A stretch of DNA of 64,000 bases, from assembly GCA_910890315.1 (NCBI GenBank), contig CAJVGD010000042.1, positions 1,426,001-1,490,000 of the forward strand, read 5' to 3'. Shown one piece after another: positions 33,180 through 47,277 of the stretch. The DNA is from Serendipita indica DSM 11827 (lineage: Eukaryota > Basidiomycota > Agaricomycetes > Sebacinales > Serendipitaceae). The position numbers were made by a program, and so were the translations under genes. How positions within the stretch are numbered: the first letter of the stretch is position 1; each line of letters begins with the position of its first letter. Under the pieces are notes generated by a model, which searched no databases, had not been told where the DNA came from, and worked only from the letters and a program-made list of their open reading frames with translations.

Positions 33180-33371
33180 CTCCTCCCGTAGATAGGATGT
33201 CTATAGAAACGAATGCCATTGCAGCCAAGAAGAGACGTAGAGATACAGCATTGAGCAAGGACTGGAGTACAAACGACATGTGATCCAGCGTAGGAACAGT
33301 TGCTTAAGAGCAGACGGCACAGTCTGCGCATCTTTAAGAGAAGTATGTATCAAACCGAACAAAGCAGGATT

Positions 33372-36300
33372 TTATCGCTGCGTATAGTATACCCCGCTTG
33401 GAGCATATTGAAAGTATGTGTTGTTCTGTGTATGAGGAGGGTGTGGCTGGGTTGAAGGGACGTGAGTGGGAAGATATTGGTCATGCCCGATGCTGCCATA
33501 CGCCAGACTATCCGAGATTGTGGGGTAACCACTGCCGTACTGCGGTTGAACCGAGTGCGTTGTGGGGTGCTGTATGTATGGATAGCCGGCCATAGCCATA
33601 GGTTCTGTGGCGAGTGCCACGGGAGGGTAATGCGGAGGGGGAACCACCGAAGGGGTATGGTAGCCTGGAGCGAGATGGGGGATAATTGTGGCTTGGTATG
33701 GAGCCCCTGGACTCGGAAGCATAGTGTGCCTTGTGGGTGAGGGATAGACAGTCTCCACATGAGCTGTTTGATACACCCCAGTTCCTGGAGGTATTTGGTG
33801 AGAGGGCGGGGATTTCCTGATGGGTGGATACTGTGAAATGGGCTGTGTCGTGCTGAGCTCTGGTGGTGATGAGCCATCTGAAGACGAGCTGTGTGTAGAC
33901 GCCCGTGGTATGGGTTGAAGCATCACCGGCGAGCCGTGGCCGTGTGAAGGGGACCATTGATCCTTGTTGTTTAACGTGCTTTGCTTGGGAATACTGAGTT
34001 GCGGCCGGGAGTTGTCGGGTGCCTGCACTACAGCTTCTGGAACTTTTGGTGAAGGTGTTGATGGTGTCTGCGAGAAGCGCGAGCGCGGCAGAATTCGTGT
34101 CGGAGTAATTTGGGAGGCGGCAATATGTGTAGGTAGCGACGAAACGTGGGGAAAGTTACCCGTAGAGGTGCCGGAATGAGATCCAGTGGCTTCATGTCGA
34201 CGCGCATCTGGTGCAGATGATCCAGGGGTACCATCTGGTTGTGTTCGCTCATTTCGTCTTGAGTCAGAATCCGGGTCTGGCTGTCCTACCGGTGGTTGAT
34301 ATGGATGATAGTCGGCACGAGAACGCCACGCCAGTTTAATGGCCTGTGATCGTTCGTAGCCCTTCGAAAAGGCCCAACGCATTTCGGACAATGCCTGCAA
34401 ACACGCCTTGACGTCTTCATCTCGACCCGGCATCATGGCCAATGTATGCCCGGCAAAGAAACATCCGTCTCGGACAAGGGATGCGTCGTAGGCAAAGAAG
34501 CTGGACCCTAGGTGCCGCCGTATGAGAACAACGACGTGATCGAGTAGATCATAGCACTTGGATTCCGCTATGGCCAAATACTTGTTCAGATCACGCACAA
34601 GCGACTCCACGGTACCAGGAGAGTCGGGATTTTCGCCTTCTTCAGTGATCTGTGCTGCTCGAACCGCATCCAGACGGTCTCGAATCTTTTCTTGAATGAC
34701 GTTATAACACTCAAAGAGAAAGATCTAAACGGGGATTATGAAACCGCGAAGATGTCGGCAGCGAATAGATGCGCACCTGCCAGCCATCTACAAATCGGAG
34801 GTTGTCTTCATTCTTGAGATAGTCGTTCCGCTGTATCGGTCGGAGGCTCTCGAATTCTTCCCAGCATACGGCCAATGCTTCCCAAGTATCCTCGAGTTTT
34901 TTCCCGTCGAGTCGCTTTGCAGATCTGGCCTTGGGGCCAGTGAGAGCGGCATGAACCTTTCTGCAGGCTGAGGCAAGGCGAATCGGAGCTGTTGCGTATT
35001 GGAATGCAAGCGAGTACGTCATATTGGATGGTTGGAGGGCCTGCCGGTTTGCGAATGAGGATGGGGAAGGCAGCTCCTTGTGAAACTGGTTGAGGTCCTC
35101 GTCATGCCTGAAGGGCAGCACGTTAGAAATTTAGCCGGGCTCGCTTCATGCTCACACACATAATCAGGCGGCCACCACGTAATCCAGTTGTCAACCCTTC
35201 ATGGACGTGTGCATACCAGAAAATACGAGCCCGGACTAGGGAATTTGCCGCTCGCGCTTCCGCAGTGAGACCAGTTGCGACCCCTTCGTGTTGACAGAGG
35301 GTATACACTTGTTGAACAGCGCCTTCATACATGGAAAGGCGATCCATCGGATTATCCAGCACGTCTGTCGTAAAGGTGAGCCCTGAATCCACATTAGGGT
35401 CATCACGCTGCACGCGTACCTTCGGTCAAGGGCAGTGTCATTAACAAGCAGCGGACTCCATCCCAGGAAGGCCTCCGCAGAAGTCCCAATGAATCCACGA
35501 GATGGATAATCTCCTCTATCATTCCTTTGACGCGCAGCCTCCGCTTTTGGACATCTTGATACGAGTTTCCGGGCTGCTCTGCACCGGCTTCATCTACGCC
35601 GTAAGCAGCAGCCCACACGACCAAAACCTTTGCCAGGAGCTGACCCTCAGCCGAGAGCGGAGTTGTGGCAGAAGATAGCGAGGCGTTTGACTCTGGGCTG
35701 GTGTGATGTTGCAGCCAGGCAATGTAACGAGAACGAAACTCTACTGGATCGATGATTGGGCCTGAATAATCCGTGTAAGCAGTTCATGTCCGCGAGAATA
35801 TGCGGAAAAAATAGTCACGTTGGATATAGAAGCGCCGATAAAACGGTGAGTCGAAGAACTCTGGCTTGAGGTTCGGAATGGTCACCCTCGGACGCAGCGA
35901 GAATGCTCCAATGTCCTCAGTGTTGTCCATCAGATTGTCTCTAGAGGGGGCAAGATGTTAACAAAGGAGGCGTCGCCAGCATAACGCGGCTCGACGTACT
36001 CGAGCTCCAATTGATTGATGCGCTTTCCTCTGCGCAATTGCTTCTTGCTTTCTGCATAATCATCCTTGCACCGTATGCCGCGTTCCCGACAGTTTGTGCA
36101 GCTGATATCGCCAGACGGGTCTGCATCCTCACCCCGGTCCTTTAGATCGCACTTGACCCTGGGAAGAAGTCAGAACGGACCCCTGATATTCGCATGTACC
36201 TCGACGAAACGTACCTTCGGTAGCGACAGGCATGACATGCAGAAAACTGTTGCCGAGAGCTCTTAGGTTGTTGCTGAGGGACAGAGCTAGTCTTCTTCTT

Positions 36301-36474
36301 TGCACGTCCCGTGGTAGTCGGAATATCCTCTGTCGGAGAAATTACGCTCGTTGGAGAAACATGGGGCTTCTCGTCGAAACTCGATGTGCGGCGAGAAGCT
36401 CGCGCGTTTGCGTAAGGGTGGGCAGCTGCGCGGGCTGTCGACGCCGACTGGAGGGTGGCACCGTTGGACGACAT
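33372..36474 (-). CDS. Zn2Cys6 fungal transcription factor
   Basis: Seven exons: 36215-36474, 36000-36158, 35819-35940, 35420-35761, 35160-35382, 34777-35107 and 33372-34724, about 929 residues, phases closed. The binuclear cluster begins CHACRYRRVKC at about residue 80 and is split by the first intron. The second half is CTNCRERGIRC. The loop between the third and fourth Cys is 16 residues, longer than the usual 5-12. The middle part (about 180-560) is a fungal-type regulatory domain (for example RPSWDGVRCLLMTLPLTEG, KVLVVWAAAYGVDEAG). The last 300 residues are Pro/Ser/His/Gln-rich and look like an activation region. The target genes are unknown. The start ATG at 36474 is preferred; no ATG lies just upstream in frame except at 36513. 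The gene converges on the CHORD gene. Confidence 0.9.
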
Positions 36475-37058
36475 TGTGCTCGCTGACACAGTTTTGTTCC
36501 AATATAAAGACAAGTCGAGCTTTGCTTTCCGCGCAAACGAGGGTAAGAGACTTCCGCGAGGTCGGGTGACGGTTTGCAGCGTTAGCGGGAGGTTTTTAAG
36601 CAGCTGGCTGTAGAGTAAGAGCTCTACGAGGAATATGTCCTCGACCTACGCGATACACGCCCAGTACAGCCGACCAGGAGGACTGGATTGCTCGTAGTCT
36701 TGTAAAAGATGGAGCAGGGGGCAAGATGCGCGTCAGTTTGCAAGACTGAGGGGCAACCAAGGGCAATGTTCGGGTGCTATTACTCTGTCCAGCCTTTAAT
36801 AATTGCGGGCTAAGCGGAGACTATCGTGGTAGGGTCCAAGAACGGTTCAATCATCTTGACAAGCACATGGCAAAATAATACAGGCACAGTTTGCCGGTTT
36901 CAAAATGAGGACGCTTCCGACGCTAGTCAAAGCTCGGTAATCTTGCTAATCTCTCCCCCTTCCTTCCCCCTTTTCTCCGACTATCCGCGACCGTAAATCC
37001 CGCAGGGCCCTACAAACTCTGCGCGGTCTGGACCGCCTAAATGATCTCTGCATTGAGA
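36475..37058. other. Intergenic, promoter of the Zn2Cys6 gene and 3' flank of NOP16
   Basis: No gene is seen. It has several short pyrimidine runs and no repeat. Confidence 0.5.
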
Positions 37059-37958
37059 TCAGGTCAGTTTCTGGAGCCCACCGACCTTTGTAATGCTGTC
37101 AAACGTCGGACGCCACGTTTAGTCTCCTATTCGTATGTCAAACTTGGTGGCGTACGTACGAGCGTCGGATCTCGCCTGCAGTCCTCTGCCACGGGTTGAG
37201 CTTTCGGTCTCTCGCAGCTGCTTCAAAGTCACTGCCATACTTTGCAACAACGTCCTTGAGCCACGTTTTCTCGCCTGCACTCGCAGTTCGAACCACTTTG
37301 GTCACATTGCGAGATAGCGCCTGTAGACCTACGAAAAGGTAAGATAGTGGGTGCGCAGAACAGGGCATACACAGACTTTTGACAACGTCCGTTCGCTCGG
37401 GGCTGGTCACCACCGGTGGGTCAACCCACTTCCGTGCAAGAGGCTCCTTCTCGTCCCCACTGCCCTCTGAGTTTCCATCCTCTACCATTTCAACATCGAC
37501 AATGTTTCCTGCTTCATCACGGAGGATTCGCCCGCGGCTCACGACGGGAAGCTCGTGTAAAGGCGCGGACACGGCGGAGGTTTCTTGGTCCCTTTTCTCT
37601 TGCTTCATCCTCTCGGTCACATGGACGGATTCAGAACCTCCCTTGGCCCTGGGGTTTACAGTCGATAAGAGACCGAGTCGAGCGTAACTGTCTTTGAATC
37701 AGTCATTTTCGCAAGACACCTAGTTCAGTTGTTATCAAAAGGAAGGCGCACTTTTGCTTTACGGTCAATTTGTTATTCCAAGCCCGCTGGAGCACTGCGG
37801 GGCCCCTGATAGCTGAAAAGAAAGCGTCATACACTATTCGTGCTATTGGCGATCCAACACTAACGCGGCATCTTCTTCAACTTCTTTTTGGCATGATTCG
37901 AGTGGCGCACGGCCTTGTGCTGCGACCTCTGTTTGCGGCGTTGGCGTGGGTTAGCCAT
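37059..37958 (-). CDS. NOP16: Ribosome biogenesis protein NOP16
   Basis: Five exons: 37865-37958, 37752-37812, 37371-37687, 37160-37328 and 37059-37095, giving 225 residues (yeast Nop16: 231). It is a nucleolar 60S assembly factor. The basic N-terminus MANPRQRRKQRSQHKAVRHS matches the family start. PIRGPAVLQRAW, NYARLGLLSTVNPRAKGG, an acidic middle and the hallmark C-terminus RDRKLNPWQRTAGEIRRS-ITKVGGL (in two short pieces) follow. The third intron uses GTATGC, and the last exon supplies just the final 12 residues. The start at 37958 is the first ATG that gives the conserved N-terminus. The gene diverges from the next gene across 337 bp. Confidence 0.92.
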
Positions 37959-38295
37959 AGAGTAGATGAAATGAGGATTTGAAATAGATCTGATATGAAT
38001 TTCAGTATGTGGAGATGAGCATTTGTCTTCTATGCTCACCTCGAGAGACTTGAGTGTATAAAGACGTAGGCCCTGTGCCAAAGAGCGTATCGTAGGTTCA
38101 AAACTTGCCCAGGCGAATGGTTTCAAACGTATCAGTCAAAGGGAGAGTTCACGGACTTGCCACCCCGAAGAGGAGGTTGAGGTTCAAGGTGTCTAGGCGT
38201 AATTCGAACCCAACCACACTTACGATTATCACCAAAGATGCCGACAGCATGTAGTCCTTAAGCTCTTTGATTATGTAATGTATTTGTATCGCACC
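37959..38295. other. Divergent intergenic region of NOP16 and a membrane protein gene
   Basis: No gene is seen. It contains both promoters. Confidence 0.5.
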
Positions 38296-39385
38296 ATGTC
38301 TCTGACCAAGTCGCTAGGTGAGAACAAATTCTTAGCCATTGCTCTAAATCAACTCGAACCCTTTAGTTGCTGGTGCTACATTTGCAGCAGCACTCACAGC
38401 TGCCGTTTTCACGGTTTGCGTGCACTTCGAAGCGTCTGGCGGTGTTCACCTGTGTAGAGACGCATGCACGCCCGCAGTCGTCAAGGAATATGGAATCAAG
38501 TATGGACTTGGAGTACAATCTATCGACACATTCCTTTGCCACTTGGACGCCTTCTTCAGAGCAAGCTTAGAATCACCCGTACTCGAATTCACACAGCTCT
38601 TTCTTCTCAGCGTGCCTGTATCTGTCTTTGTCCTGCTGATAGAATCCATGCGGGATGACAAACCATTAGTCGGATTCGTCCCGCTGCTCTTCACCATCCT
38701 CCTGCAGACGATATCAGGTGCACTCGGGGGCACGCTCTTTTGGATGCCCTTTGTTGTTCAAGCATGCTTTGGAGGATCTAGACAGGCGAAGAAAACTCTA
38801 AACCAGGTTGACGTCGAAGCCGCATTAATCGCTACCGTAGGAGGGTACCTCGCTCCAACGGCGTGGATGTTTCTCACCAAAGACAGCCTTGCTATCTTGG
38901 TTTGGCAGTTTTTCCCCATCTATCTGTCTATTCTTCAAAATGGATGGAAATTCTACAAGAGGAACGCGCCGCGCCAACCAGGTTTCGACCTGCTCCAACT
39001 CTCTCTATTCATCCTCTCTGGCGTTGGAACCATCTCTTGGTTCTATATCCTCAAACCACATATCTCAAACTCCATCCTCATGGACATCTACAACTGGGCT
39101 CCATCTTGGAGCATTCCAGACCGCTCGACGGCAACCCTCCCCTCTGCGGCATTGCATATTCTGCAATACGATGCGCTATGGATGTTTGGATCTGCCATCC
39201 TTGCAGGAGTGTTCCTCATGGACACCATAAAGGAGGCTCTTTTCGCCATTCAGACTATTCCACTCTTTACCCTTCTCTTTGGTCCTGGTGCCGTCATAGG
39301 GGGACTATGGATGTACAGAGAGATGCAGCTCCTTATTAATGAGCAAGAGGCCGCTGCTAAAGCGGCGGCTGCAAAGAAAAAGTAG
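38296..39385 (+). CDS. Multi-pass membrane protein, family not recognised
   Basis: Exons 38296-38317 and 38367-39385 (48-nt intron with GTGAGA donor) give 346 residues. I do not recognise the family. I see about eight hydrophobic stretches: near residues 7-25, 75-95, 100-125 (LVGFVPLLFTILLQTISGALGG), 155-175, 180-200, 225-240, 275-295 and 300-325. The N-terminal loop has two Cys (HLCRDACTPAVV) and GLGVQSIDTFLCHLDAFFRASL. It ends in a short Ala/Lys helix (EAAAKAAAAKKK). The first segment could be a signal anchor. The topology resembles fungal integral membrane enzymes or cyclase-like proteins of secondary metabolism, but I see no catalytic motif, and no metabolic cluster surrounds it. Confidence 0.75.
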
Positions 39386-39508
39386 AGCGAAAAGCTTCTT
39401 TTCGAAGAGCAAGGAGACGAATCAAATTATCGGCAGGATTATGTATCTAAGTCTTGTAATCGAGTTGTCTTCCTCTCTCATGCATCACTAAACTTGATCT
39501 CCCCCACC

Positions 39509-40203
39509 ATGGAAGGTACCACATGGAACGCGAATCCCATCCTCAAAGAGGTTTCTACAAAGAAGAAATCACGTCAGCTACAGGCAGAGAAACGAAAGGC
39601 AGCGGTGGCTGCCTGGTTTTCTTTGCACTCAGATGAAGAGGGGCAAGATGTCGATATCAACGAGCCCATAGATGAAGAAGAAATATTTGGTGAGCCAAGA
39701 ATCCCGACATATCGTCAGATTCTGACATTGAAGCAACCGAAAGATCTCATCCGATCAATAAACGACCCAGAGCATCCGCACACGCTCGAAAACTTGATGG
39801 TTGTATCCCAGAAGCAAATAAGGATCAAAGGGAATCTCGTAGAAGTCGAATTTACGCCCACTGTTCCGCACTGCGGCATGGCCACAATCATCGGTCAGCA
39901 CCAGTGTTTCAAACTTGGAGGAAACTGATTCAAGCACAGGGCTTTGCATTCGAGTACGACTTCTGAGAAGCCTACCTAATCGATTCAAAGTCGATATTAC
40001 GATCAAAAAGGGCACTCATCAAAGCGAGAACGCAGGTATGCCCAAGTATCTCAACTCACGACTAAGACTAACCTCCTCAAGTAAACAAGCAACTCAACGA
40101 CAAGGAGCGTGTCGCGGCGGCACTTGAAAATCCAAATCTACTCGAAGTCATCGAGCAGTGTCTCGCGTCTGCAGATCATCAGCACTGCGGACATGATCAT
40201 TAG
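39509..40203 (+). CDS. CIA2: MIP18-family cytosolic Fe-S assembly protein CIA2
   Basis: Exons 39509-39893, 39940-40035 and 40082-40203 give 200 residues. CIA2 works with CIA1 and MET18 to deliver Fe-S clusters to cytosolic and nuclear proteins such as DNA polymerases and helicases. The core is typical: [21 protein letters not shown] (in part [11 protein letters not shown]), [19 protein letters not shown] with the reactive Cys, [52 protein letters not shown]. The tail is His-rich (HQHCGHDH), which is not part of the usual core and could bind metal. The ATG at 39509 has a good CCACC context. It converges with the MOB4-like gene, 87 bp between stops. Confidence 0.95.
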
Positions 40204-40290
40204 AGTAGTATTCACCCTTGAGAGATATACTTCAGTCGTTAAAATATCCTGTATAATCAGACAATACACAGTGTTGACCAGAAAAACCAT

Positions 40291-41942
40291 CTATTCAGCA
40301 GCAGCAGCATCTTCAGCGGCGACAACACCTAATTTTTCCTTTCGTTCCTCTTCGAGATCCATGAGCATCTTCTCAACAGCTTCCTTGTCCTCTGGTCTTG
40401 TTGCTCCCGCCTCTGATTCCGCCCCTGCTTCTGTCTCTGCGGTGGCTGTTTCCTCGGTCTTTGCATCCTCAGCGGGAGTATCCACCACTTCAGGAGTATT
40501 CTCATCCACTGGGGTAGGAAGCGGCTCCGCAACGATCTCCTCTGTCTTCTGGCCCTCGGCGCTCGCCTCTGCAGCTTCTTCCTCCAAGACCTCGACGTCC
40601 GGCCAATCATCCTCTTCCTTGATTGGAACGACAGCATCCTCAACGTCTGGAACATTTTCGTCGTCTCCAAGGACTGCGACGTCCTCCCCAACCTTTTCCT
40701 CGCTCGGGCTCGGCTCCACCTCGTTTGAGTCTGTGAACGGATCAACAGACTCGACCATTTCCTCCTGATTGTCTTCTGCCTCGTGTGCTGCGGCACTAGA
40801 TGCCTGAAGGTCCTCAAGCGTGGGCTCGGCACCATTTGCAAAGGCTTCCCCACTGAGAACTGGGTCAAGGGCGGCAAGCACATCACCAGTCATATACATA
40901 GTGTCCGTGCGACGTCTGCTAAGGCTGCCTCCCGATGGTGATGCCATGAGATTTGCGTCTTCTCCAACGTTGGCGGACAGCGATTCAGATCCAGACGCCT
41001 CTCGTCTCAGAATGGTTGGAGCTGCTTCAGAGGGATTCCGTTCCTCTATATATTGCGCTTCTGAGCCGCCTTGCGCGTAGGTGTTCTTTGGCTTGCGAGC
41101 AGGCCTTCCTTCCCAATTGATGACAAGGAACTCAGCCGGGACAAGTTGAAACTCGTTGACAAGGCCGAGGAAGCGTTCATAGAGCGCATTTTCACTTTCT
41201 GCCTGTTCGAAGAGCTCGCGATGGTGAAAGTACGCATGAGCAAAGACACGAGAGAGTCGACGAGCAAGTGACGAGAAATGTCGTGTGGAATTAATTGGGA
41301 TAGCAATGCTATGGAGAGCATTGAGCGTTTGTCACGTTGATAATCGTACGTAAACACTACTTACCGTGATGGAAAGTTGCGAGACGAGTTCAGAAGCGCA
41401 GTTGCAGAGTCTAGTGTATGAAGAATGTAGTCGATGGCACAACATTGCTGGGGGAGCGCGCGTCAGCATACCACGAGCCTTGTGTGCAGCCTGGGACGTA
41501 CCTCCATGTTTCCCCCATTACCATGAGCTACACACAAGTATAACCATTCGCCAGCCTTCATCTCGGGACAAGTCTGACGAGTGCATTCCGCTTGCAACAA
41601 GGTGATCAGCGGATAAGTCAGGTCCTGAGCAAGTCGTCGGAGATGCTCATAGACCCAGCAGCTTTGATCTACGTCTGGGGCGTCCTGAGAAGACGTCGCA
41701 GACTCATTCGATTGGTCAGACGCTGTCGTTGTCGAGGCCGGTAGCTTTACAATCGCCTCAATGTCCTCTGGATCACGCTTTATAAGCTGAGAAATGTACT
41801 CTTGGAGCTGGAATGCTGATTCCAGACTCGAGAGAGACGGTGGAGGCCCAGGTTGAGGATGGGCTGAATATCGTGAGCCACGTTGAAGTCGACGAGGAGA
41901 AGTCATTGGAAATGCTACAGGTGCTGCGACTTCTGTTGCCAT
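40291..41942 (-). CDS. MOB4: MOB4/phocein-like protein with long acidic tail
   Basis: Exons 41502-41942, 41365-41447 and 40291-41308 give about 513 residues. The MOB fold spans about 40-270: LQEYISQLIKRDPEDIEAI, CWVYEHLRRLAQDL, the zinc segment CTRQTCPEMKAGEWLYLC, the C-C-A-I-D-Y start of exon 2, ARRLSRVFAHAYFHHRELFE, and ELVPAEFLVI-like sequence (QLVPAEFLVINWEG). These are closest to MOB4/phocein, a STRIPAK member that binds striatin. About 230 extra residues follow, rich in Glu, Asp, Ala, Thr and Pro, ending EDAAAAE, with no predicted fold. Animal MOB4 is about 225 residues, so the tail is a fungal addition. It lies on the same strand as the NDR kinase gene, one gene apart. MOB1/2, not MOB4, are the usual NDR partners. 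Confidence 0.9.
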
Positions 41943-42185
41943 TTTTACGTCGACGTTCTGACAAATGTCGAATGTGGTCGTCGTCAGAAATGTTTATTCC
42001 CAGCTTTGTCCTCCCCCACGTCTTCTTCGACAATCCTCAGAGCGCTCAGGTTTGTTTATTTCAAAGCTCTGTTTGTATGCTTCAACGAACAGTTTATATA
42101 AGAAAATACGCTACAAGTGAAGAAAATGTCGGGCTACAGTCAACAACAAGGAAATACATAGGCTTCACAAATAAAAGTAATAAAG

Positions 42186-43476
42186 TTATGCCAATGGCAT
42201 TCCTAGGGCAGATTCTGCCTCTTCTCGACTAATCTTGCCTTTCGCCACGGCCGAAGCCAAGATACTCGCTCCTGGCAAAACTACGTCTGTTCTGTCCTCT
42301 AGCGGTCGAATCTCCATATCCATGGCTCCATCCGATGTCGTCCCTTTGGCATTCGGTATCAGGCCACGTCGGACTTGTGGAGTGACTCTCGACTTGATTT
42401 TTGCAGGGGGAGGCGCGAGGGGAGTAGAATAGTATGATGATTCTTCCGGTACGTCCTTTATTGGTGCAAATCTGGTCACCGTATGCGCGGGGACTCTGCA
42501 GAAGAGACACGCTGGTACGAGCGAAGCGAGCCTCTTCGCAAGTTGGAGAGCAACTGGGAACCGCGTCGACCTGTGGGCGGAGACTTGACGGTGCCGGTCG
42601 GTGATGACTTGGCTGTCTGTGGATCGTCTGGCGAAGTTACTTGATGACTCGCGTCAAAGACCGTCATGCGATCAACAGACGTGACAGACAATCTGGCTCC
42701 CCAGACGCGGCTGAATCGTCCAAAGCGAAGAGAAGCTCTCGATGGCTGCCTTCCATCTTCTTCTGGTGAGTACTCGAGTGAGTCGACGCCATCGAGAATT
42801 AAACTCGTGCGTGTTGTGCCATTACTGACTCTCCGAGTCGATAAATAATGTGGATTGAAATAAACATCCGGGTCGGGAATGGGTGGCTGTAATGTATACG
42901 CCCTTTCTAGGTATATCTCCGGTTTTTCATCTTTGGGCTCTACGAGTGTGGAAGCTGACGAATGCGTAGAAACGGTCCGTGTGAGGAGCTGCAGTGTCTT
43001 CAGGCGGGATGGAACCAGGTGGAGATCCTTCAACTTTCCCAGGTATGCCGGCGCGGGATTTTCGATGTCGTATCGCTTCTCATATTGTGGCGATGGCGTG
43101 GGGTCCTGGGTGTCAACCGGTGGAAGACTCTCGTACTCCTGGCTGGTCGCTGGTCGAACAGAAGGAGGGTTATTCCTCTTTCTTCGCCTCCTTCGGATGC
43201 ACAATAGACATCCAAGACAGAAGACGACAGTCACCACTGCGATTCCTCCAAAAACGGCAGCTACGACTGCACCGTTGGGCACACTGTGAAAGATAACTCA
43301 GCATTCATCAAATCTAGTTTATATGCGACATACCCCGTGACTGGCGAAGTCTCTGCAATTAGTGACGAGACGGCGGGAGTGCTCTGTGTTGAAGAGCTAG
43401 GCGTAATAACCATTACAGGAGAAGTAAATGTCGTTGAAGCATTGAACGTATTACTAATTGATGAAGAGGTCGTCAT
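42186..43476 (-). CDS. SKG6-like single-pass membrane protein
   Basis: Exons 43334-43476, 42519-43283 and 42186-42471 give about 397 residues. There is no clear signal peptide. The first 47 residues are Ser/Thr-rich, likely O-glycosylated and outside. One membrane helix follows (VVAAVFGGIAVVTVVFCLG, ending in a Cys-rich turn), then a stop-transfer block of Arg/Lys (RRRRRKR). The cytoplasmic part of about 310 residues has Pro, Ser and Arg-rich segments (FGRFSRVWGARLSV, RRGSLRS), and ends SREEAESALGMPLA. The shape is that of SKG6/Axl2/Mid2-like wall sensors; homology is inferred from layout only. The last intron (47 nt, GTACCA donor) is needed to join the final exon. Without it the protein would end 11 residues further on, at SPRIR. 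Confidence 0.72.
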
Positions 43477-43883
43477 AAGACAAGAACGACCGCGTAACAA
43501 AAGGAAGCAAGGAGCCTGCTAGCAGAACTCGCCACTGGCTAGGCGTAAGGAGTAGCTCGTCAACGAGCTGGATCGACTATAAAGTCGAAATTCCAGAATT
43601 TTTAACACGGGCTGAGGGTGGGTTCAAGTCGTGGAGGGGCAGCGCTCTCGTTTGCACCGCTCACCGATGCAAGCGCGATTGGCAGTGCAGCCGCCAACGC
43701 CGGCGGCAGTTGGCTAATCATAACGGCTGATAGAAGTGTAAAGCCGTCGGCATTGTCATTGCAGGGGTCGTGCAGAAGAAATATACAGAGACATCCAGAG
43801 CACTAATGAAAACGTATTCGTACCAGTCCAACGTAGCGTCGGTCGTGAGCTCATACAAACGAACTGTTCGTACATTGTCGTCG
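43477..43883. other. Intergenic between SKG6-like and NDR kinase genes
   Basis: Both flanking genes run on the minus strand. It holds the SKG6-like promoter and the kinase 3' UTR. A 62-codon Ala/Ser-rich frame at 43618-43806 (plus) is not convincing. Confidence 0.45.

Positions 43884-47277
<3,394 letters not shown>

Noticed and set aside
40109-40768. Plus-strand frame of 219 codons, Ser/Ala/Thr-rich
   Set aside because: It is the antisense shadow of the repetitive acidic tail of the MOB4-like gene, which has domain support and closed exons.
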